A stretch of 37,205 bases of DNA from the NCBI GenBank assembly GCA_902799465.1, contig CADCAS010000007.1, forward strand, positions 1 to 37,205. Reading direction: 5' to 3'. This document shows, one piece after another, positions 33,068 through 37,205 of the stretch (positions are counted from its first letter, which is position 1; the number at the start of each line of letters is the position of its first letter). Source of the stretch: an uncultured Eubacteriales bacterium. GTDB lineage: Bacteria > Bacillota > Clostridia > Christensenellales > Aristaeellaceae. Under the pieces are notes generated by a model, which saw nothing but the letters and a program-made list of their open reading frames with translations, had not been told where the DNA came from and ran no database searches. The position numbers and the translations under genes were made by a program.

Positions 33068-33438
33068 ATTGCGGCGACCAACGCCTGTTGCAGCACCGAG
33101 GAGAAGTTGATGTGCTGCTTCTCAGCTGCGGCATTGAGCCATTCAGGGATGGTCAGTGTTTTTTTGACGGAGCGTGTACTCTTCATGTAGTTCAGAGGCT
33201 CCGTGACGACGATGGAGGTAAACCCATCCTCGGCCTGTATGGCCTGAATATCAGAGGGGGTGGGGATGGGCTGCTGTCGCTCGATCAGGGAGCAAAGAAA
33301 AGCCCCCAGAGCTTCCTCGGCATTTGAGGCGGCTTCAGCCAACGTATCCCCGTCGGAAAAGCAGCCATCGAGGTCCGGGAACTCCACCCAATAGCGTCCA
33401 TCCTCCGGATGAATGATGGCGGGATAAGCGGTTTTCAT
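33061..33438 (-). CDS. hicB: HicB-type antitoxin
   Basis: 125 residues. The N-terminal HicB fold (YWVEFPDLDGCFSDGDTLAEA) binds and blocks the HicA toxin. The C-terminal part (KSTRSVKKTLTIPEWLNAAA) looks like a ribbon-helix-helix DNA-binding domain, so the protein should also repress its own promoter. The ATG at 33438 follows GGAGGGATTACC; the frame extends eight codons further without a better site. It follows hicA by 20 bp, the toxin-first order typical of hicAB. Confidence 0.9.
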   Translation of the reverse strand: MKTAYPAIIHPEDGRYWVEFPDLDGCFSDGDTLAEAASNAEEALGAFLCSLIERQQPIPTPSDIQAIQAEDGFTSIVVTEPLNYMKSTRSVKKTLTIPEWLNAAAEKQHINFSSVLQQALVAAIE

Positions 33439-33458
33439 GGTAATCCCTCCTGCGTCTG

Positions 33459-33644
33459 TCATTTGAGACCGGCTTGCTTCATGAGCTTGTTCAGCAGGCC
33501 TGTGGGCAATGGTTTTCCCGCGTGAACGGGAACGGAGAGCGTGACATCTGCCCTTTTCAGGATGTAATGGCTGGACGCGATGCGGTCGATCTCGAAGCCA
33601 TTCTCAAGCGCCAGCTTCACGAACTGCTTTCCTGTCATGGTCAT
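33459..33644 (-). CDS. hicA: HicA-type mRNA interferase toxin
   Basis: 61 residues, the usual size of HicA. It is a small double-stranded RNA-binding-fold protein that cleaves mRNAs when freed from HicB. MTGKQFVKLALENGFEIDRI and SSHYILKR are seen, with the catalytic His in SSHY where most relatives have GSHH; the C-terminal LLNKLMKQAGL is normal. Two ATGs two codons apart (33644 and 33638) are possible starts. The pair lies between aspS and miaA, a typical accessory insertion between core genes. Confidence 0.88.
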   Translation of the reverse strand: MTMTGKQFVKLALENGFEIDRIASSHYILKRADVTLSVPVHAGKPLPTGLLNKLMKQAGLK

Positions 33645-33675
33645 ATCCTGTCACGCTCCCGTTGAATACAAGGCT

Positions 33676-33704
33676 ATTCTAACACGTATAATACGTATTG
33701 TCAA
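33676..33704 (-). promoter_or_regulatory. hicAB promoter with palindromic operator in the spacer
   Basis: On the minus strand TTGACA (33704-33699), a 17-bp spacer and TAGAAT (33681-33676). The spacer holds a perfect 13-bp palindrome, ACGTAT-A-ATACGT, at 33684-33696, a likely binding site for the ribbon-helix-helix domain of HicB. The predicted start of transcription leaves a leader of about 25 nt before hicA. Confidence 0.75.
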
Positions 33705-33728
33705 GAGAGATATCTCGGCTGCAAATCA

Positions 33729-35513
33729 TTACGCCTGCTCCGGCAGGTCGATTTTGATCTTGAGGGTCTCCAGCTGGTCGGGGCGCACGTCGGCGGGGGT
33801 CTCCATCATCAGGCAGTTGGCGGAGGTGGCCTTGGGGAAGGCGATGACGTCGCGGAGGCTGTCGGAGTCGGTCAGCAGCATGACCAGTCGGTCGATGCCG
33901 AAGGCCAGGCCGCCGTGCGGCGGCGCGCCGTACTTGAAGGCGTCCAGCAGGAAGCCGAAGCGGTGGTGGGCCTCCTCGTGACTCAGGCCGATCATGTCGA
34001 ACATCTGGGCCTGCATATCGCTTCTGTGGATGCGGATGGAGCCGCTGGCCAGCTCGATGCCGTTCATGACCAGGTCGTAGGCGCGGGAGCGCACCTGCTC
34101 CTTGTCGGTGTCGAGATACTTGTTGTCCTCGGCGTACCAGCTGGTGAAGGGATGGTGCGCGGCGACCCAGCGGTTTTCCTCCTCGGAGAACTCGAACAGC
34201 GGGAACTCGGTGACCCAGAACAGGTTGTACTTGCTGTGGTCGATCATGTCGTGGCGGCGGGCGATCTCGCACCTGAGCGCGCCCAGCGCCTGCCAGACCA
34301 CGTTCTTCTTGTCCGCGCCGAAGAAGATGATGTCGCCGGGCTCGGCGTTCATCTCGAGGCGCACGGTCTCGATCAGCTCGTCGGACATGAACTTGTTGAA
34401 GCTGGACTTCACGTTGCCGTCGGCGGTGAAGGTCATGTAGGGCAGGCCCTTGGCGCGGTAGGTCTTGACGTACTCGGCCAGGCTGTCGATCTGCTTGCGG
34501 GTCATGGTGGCCAGGCCCTTGGCGTTGATGGCCTCCACGCGGCCGCCGGCCTCGATGGCGGAATCGAACACCACGAACCCGGTCTTGCCCAGCTTGTCGG
34601 TGAGGTTCACCAGCTCCATGCCGAAGCGGGTGTCGGGCTTGTCGGAGCCGTAGCGCTCCATGGCCTCGCGCCAGGGCATGCGGGGCAGGGGCAGCTTCAG
34701 GTCGATGCCTTTGACCTCCTTGAAGATGCGGGCGAACACCTTTTCGACGGTGGCGTAGATGTCCTCCTCGTCGATGAAGCTCATCTCGATGTCGCACTGG
34801 GTGAACTCGGGCTGGCGGTCGGCGCGGTTGTCCTCGTCGCGGAAGCAGCGGGCGATCTGGTAGTACTTGTCAAAGCCCGCCAGCATCAGAAGCTGCTTGT
34901 AGATCTGGGGCGACTGGGGCAGGGCGTAGAATGTGCCGGGATGCAGGCGGGAGGGCACCAGGAAGTCCCGCGCGCCCTCGGGGGTGGACTTGGAGAGTAT
35001 GGGGGTCTCCACCTCGGTAAAGCCCGCGTCGTCCAGCGCGTAGCGGATGCAGTTGACCACCCGGCTGCGCAGCCGCAGCTTCTCCTGCATGGATGGGCGG
35101 CGCAGATCCAGGTAGCGGTACTTGAGGCGCACCAGCTCGTTCTCGTCGGCCTTGTCGTCGATGTAGATGGGCGGGGTCTCGGACTTGTTCAAAAGCACCG
35201 CGTCCTTCACGAACACCTCGATGGTGCCGGTGGACAGGTCCTTGTTGATGGCGTTTTCGTCGCGCAGCTTGACCTCGCCGGACACGGTGACCACGTATTC
35301 CGAGCGCAGGGAGCGGCCCAGCTCAAATATCTCCTGGGAGCACACCGCGTTGTCAAACACCAGCTGCACCAGACCCTCGCGGTCCCGCAGCCACACGAAC
35401 ACCACGCCGCCCAGGTCGCGGGTGCGCTGCACCCAGCCCGACAGGTGGACGGTCTCGTTCACATTGGACTCGTTCAAAAGCCCGCAATAGTGATCCCTCT
35501 TGTGCGAAAGCAT
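33729..35513 (-). CDS. aspS: Aspartyl-tRNA synthetase (bacterial type)
   Basis: 594 residues, class II synthetase with the bacterial GAD insertion. The N-terminal OB-fold anticodon-binding domain has [18 protein letters not shown]. Catalytic core motifs are [45 protein letters not shown] (motif 2) and [13 protein letters not shown] (motif 3). The full bacterial length suggests the normal AspRS. AGGAGGA precedes the ATG. It follows hisS by 34 bp in one operon under the upstream T-box. I see no good terminator after it; the hicAB promoter begins 25 bp downstream. Confidence 0.97.
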   Translation of the reverse strand: MLSHKRDHYCGLLNESNVNETVHLSGWVQRTRDLGGVVFVWLRDREGLVQLVFDNAVCSQEIFELGRSLRSEYVVTVSGEVKLRDENAINKDLSTGTIEVFVKDAVLLNKSETPPIYIDDKADENELVRLKYRYLDLRRPSMQEKLRLRSRVVNCIRYALDDAGFTEVETPILSKSTPEGARDFLVPSRLHPGTFYALPQSPQIYKQLLMLAGFDKYYQIARCFRDEDNRADRQPEFTQCDIEMSFIDEEDIYATVEKVFARIFKEVKGIDLKLPLPRMPWREAMERYGSDKPDTRFGMELVNLTDKLGKTGFVVFDSAIEAGGRVEAINAKGLATMTRKQIDSLAEYVKTYRAKGLPYMTFTADGNVKSSFNKFMSDELIETVRLEMNAEPGDIIFFGADKKNVVWQALGALRCEIARRHDMIDHSKYNLFWVTEFPLFEFSEEENRWVAAHHPFTSWYAEDNKYLDTDKEQVRSRAYDLVMNGIELASGSIRIHRSDMQAQMFDMIGLSHEEAHHRFGFLLDAFKYGAPPHGGLAFGIDRLVMLLTDSDSLRDVIAFPKATSANCLMMETPADVRPDQLETLKIKIDLPEQA

Positions 35514-35547
35514 ATCCTTATCCTCCTGAGTGATACTGTGATTCTCT

Positions 35548-36804
35548 CTATCCCCGGGTGAAGCGCTCCACGATCTGACCCATGGGCACCGTCTCCTCGG
35601 TGCTCTCGGTCATGTTGCGCAGCTTCACCGCGCTCAGCTTCAGCTCGTCGTCGGCGATGACGACGACGTTCTTCACGCCCAGCTTGTTGGCGTACTTGAA
35701 CTGGGCCTTCATGGAGCGGGCGGCGTGGTCCAGATCGGCCTTGACGCCCTGGGCGCGCAGGTCGTTGACCAGCTTCATCCCGGCCATGCGGGCGTCGTCG
35801 CCCAGCGTGACCACGAAGGCGTCCAGGTAATCCGGCGCGGCGGGGGCGGAGCCGCGCATGTCCTGCACCATCAGCATCCGCTCGATGCCCATGCCCCAGC
35901 CGATGCCGGGGGTGGCGGGGCCGCCCAGCTCCTCGATGAGGCCGTCGTAGCGCCCGCCGCCGCAGACGGTCAGCTCGCCGCCGTCGGGGGTGTCGGTGAT
36001 GATCTCGAACACGGTCTTGGTGTAGTAGTCCAGGCCGCGGACGATGCGGGGGTCGATGGCGTAGCCGATGTCCATGGCCGCAAGGTAGCGCTTGAGCTTG
36101 TCAAAGTGGTCGGCGCACTCCTCGCACAGGTTGTCCAGCATGGCGGGGGCGTCGGTCAGCTTCGGCGCGTCCTCCTTGCAGTCCAGGATGCGCATGGGAT
36201 TTCTCTCGAAGCGCTCCTGGCAGGTCTTGCACAGCGTGGGCAGCTTGGGCCGCAGGTATTCCTTCAGCTTCTCCAGGTATTCCTTGCGGCACTTGGGGCA
36301 GCCGATGGAGTTGATGTTCAGCCTGAGCCCGTCGATGCCGCAGGCCTTCAGCACGTCCATGGCCAGCTTGATGATCTCCGCGTCCACGCTGGCGTCCTTC
36401 GCGCCGAACACCTCCACGCCGTTCTGGTGAAACTGCCTCAGCCGCCCGGACTGGGGCTTCTCGTAGCGGAAGCAGGGGCAGGCGGAGTAGTACAGCTTGG
36501 CGGGCAGGGCGTCGGCGTACATGTGGCTCTCGATGAAGGCCCGGACCGCGCCGGCGGTGCCCTCGGGCTTCAGGGTGATGGAGCGGTTGCCCTTGTCCTC
36601 GAAGGTGTACATCTCCTTCTGTACCACGTCGGTGGTGTCGCCCACGCCGCGCTGGAACAGCTCCGTGTGCTCGAAGACGGGGGTGCGGATCTCCCGATAC
36701 CCCGCCAGCGCGCAGGCGCGGCGCATGGCGCGCTCGATGGACTGCCAGCGGTGCGCGTCCCGCGGCAGCATGTCAAGGGTGCCCTTGGGGGCCTGTGTCA
36801 GCAT
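35548..36804 (-). CDS. hisS: Histidyl-tRNA synthetase
   Basis: 418 residues, class II. It opens with [11 protein letters not shown], and motif 2 includes [22 protein letters not shown]. The histidine-specific segment [10 protein letters not shown] (histidine A motif) and GGGRYDGL are clear; [12 protein letters not shown] is motif 3. The inserted domain contains several CxxC pairs (CPKC, CKTC, CEEC) that may bind zinc. The start at 36804 follows GAAGGGAGA; the frame stays open 15 codons upstream, but that region is the T-box terminator, so those codons are not expected to be translated. First gene of hisS-aspS. Confidence 0.97.
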   Translation of the reverse strand: MLTQAPKGTLDMLPRDAHRWQSIERAMRRACALAGYREIRTPVFEHTELFQRGVGDTTDVVQKEMYTFEDKGNRSITLKPEGTAGAVRAFIESHMYADALPAKLYYSACPCFRYEKPQSGRLRQFHQNGVEVFGAKDASVDAEIIKLAMDVLKACGIDGLRLNINSIGCPKCRKEYLEKLKEYLRPKLPTLCKTCQERFERNPMRILDCKEDAPKLTDAPAMLDNLCEECADHFDKLKRYLAAMDIGYAIDPRIVRGLDYYTKTVFEIITDTPDGGELTVCGGGRYDGLIEELGGPATPGIGWGMGIERMLMVQDMRGSAPAAPDYLDAFVVTLGDDARMAGMKLVNDLRAQGVKADLDHAARSMKAQFKYANKLGVKNVVVIADDELKLSAVKLRNMTESTEETVPMGQIVERFTRG

Positions 36805-36828
36805 ACTTTGTCTCCCTTCGGTCAGAAT

Positions 36829-37055
36829 AAAAAAACGCCTCCGTCCCACTCGTAGGGGCGAAGGTTTCGCGGTGCCACCCTGCTTTGCGGCATACAGCCG
36901 CGTCTCGGTTTCCGTTATCGCCGGAATTGCGCCGCAGGGCGGATGCTCCGGGGTGTCGTTCGCCGTCTGGATCGCGGGACGCTTTCAGCCGGGACGTCCC
37001 TCTCTTTGGCGCCTTGAACGGTTACTCTTTCCCATCAACGCACTTGTTGTTTACC
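36829..37055 (-). promoter_or_regulatory. T-box riboswitch controlling hisS-aspS
   Basis: On the minus strand the conserved T-box sequence AGGGTGGCACCGCG lies at 36881-36868. A terminator follows: CCTTCGCCC pairs with GGGaCGGAGG (one bulged A), then CGTTTTTTT, at 36864-36829. Upstream are stem I elements (GGGAAAGAGTAAC, AGAGAGGGA, CTGAAAG) and the specifier region GAACGACACCCCGGAGC. There CAC (His) is at 36955-36953 and overlaps GAC (Asp) at 36957-36955. Uncharged cognate tRNA should pair with the specifier and the T-box and let transcription reach hisS. Confidence 0.93.
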
Positions 37056-37060
37056 CTTGG

Positions 37061-37089
37061 ATTATAGCCCAACGGCCAGGGAAAGTCAA
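37061..37089 (-). promoter_or_regulatory. hisS-aspS promoter
   Basis: On the minus strand TTGACT (37089-37084), a 17-bp spacer and a perfect TATAAT (37066-37061). The predicted start near 37055 gives a T-box leader of about 250 nt before the hisS start codon. Confidence 0.85.
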
Positions 37090-37111
37090 TTTAATTTGGG
37101 TTAATGTTCAC

Positions 37112-37165
37112 GGCTCACGCATGAATGCGTGAGCCTGTCGCGCAAAATCTGCGGATTTTGCGCGA
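37112..37165. repeat. Two adjacent near-perfect palindromes at the window edge
   Basis: GGCTCACGCAT and its complement flank two bases at 37112-37135. TCGCGCAAAATC and its complement flank a four-base loop at 37138-37165. No gene is visible from 37090 to the end of the window. They could be terminators of a gene beyond the edge or copies of another intergenic palindrome family; neither arm is followed by a clear T-tract. Confidence 0.6.
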
Positions 37166-37205
37166 GGGAAGAAGGGACGCGGAAATTCGCGCCTGACGAC
37201 ACGAA

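Noticed and set aside
36851..36859. GTAGGGGCG inside the T-box terminator, resembling a REP start
   Set aside because: It is part of the pairing strand and loop of the T-box terminator and lacks the REP stem; the match is probably chance.

Overview
The window looks like chromosomal DNA of a high-GC, endospore-forming member of the Firmicutes (class Clostridia), probably a gut lineage. This is inferred from gene content: a complete spoIIAA-spoIIAB-sigF operon, ctsR-mcsA-mcsB with clpC next to it, a hisS-aspS operon behind a T-box, YabN-type MazG with RqcP, and miaB-ricA-mutS-mutL in Bacillus-like order. I see no rRNA, tRNA, CRISPR array, prophage or classical insertion sequence. Most of the window is ordinary core housekeeping DNA.

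Layout. 1-1.3 kb: a secreted CapA-type protein. 1.37-4.4 kb (minus): rpsB-tsf-pyrH, with a REP-associated tyrosine transposase (RAYT) inserted between tsf and pyrH. 4.86-8.9 kb (plus): mazG/yabN, HU, rqcP, a fused ispDF and mtnN. 8.9-13.8 kb (plus): the CtsR heat-shock regulon, with a clear promoter plus operator ahead of ctsR and a strong terminator after clpC. 13.8-16.2 kb (minus): a class A penicillin-binding protein. 16.5-19.8 kb (plus): a short FtsH-like membrane protease, then the sigma-F operon. 20.0-21.3 kb (minus): lysA, divergent from the next cluster. 21.4-33.0 kb (plus): a B12-binding-type radical SAM protein, its DUF2344 partner, rng, miaB, ricA, mutS, mutL and miaA. 33.06-36.8 kb (minus): hicAB with its own promoter and operator, then aspS and hisS behind a T-box. 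The right edge carries two palindromes.

The main structure that genes do not explain is a family of seven intergenic elements (near 1, 4580, 11030, 16260, 18160, 19800 and 29860). Each complete copy has a left arm of 7-nt-periodic purine-rich repeats, a GC-rich core and a right arm of 7-nt-periodic pyrimidine-rich repeats. Four cores share an 11-nt word (GCTGCCGCGCA, with one mismatch in one copy). Two elements also carry a REP-like palindrome beginning GTAG or GCAG. The RAYT gene contains two identical, inverted copies of the same palindrome inside its reading frame. This suggests, without proving it, that the RAYT and the heptad-arm elements belong to one repeat-mobilising system.

Other points: the T-box specifier region reads GACAC, which overlaps an Asp and a His codon ahead of an operon encoding exactly those two synthetases. 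Sigma-F lacks any ATG, GTG or TTG start in the expected place and seems to start at a CTG that overlaps the spoIIAB stop. McsB has Ser where the guanidino-kinase family usually has Cys. Functional calls are made by reading motifs; no database search was possible.
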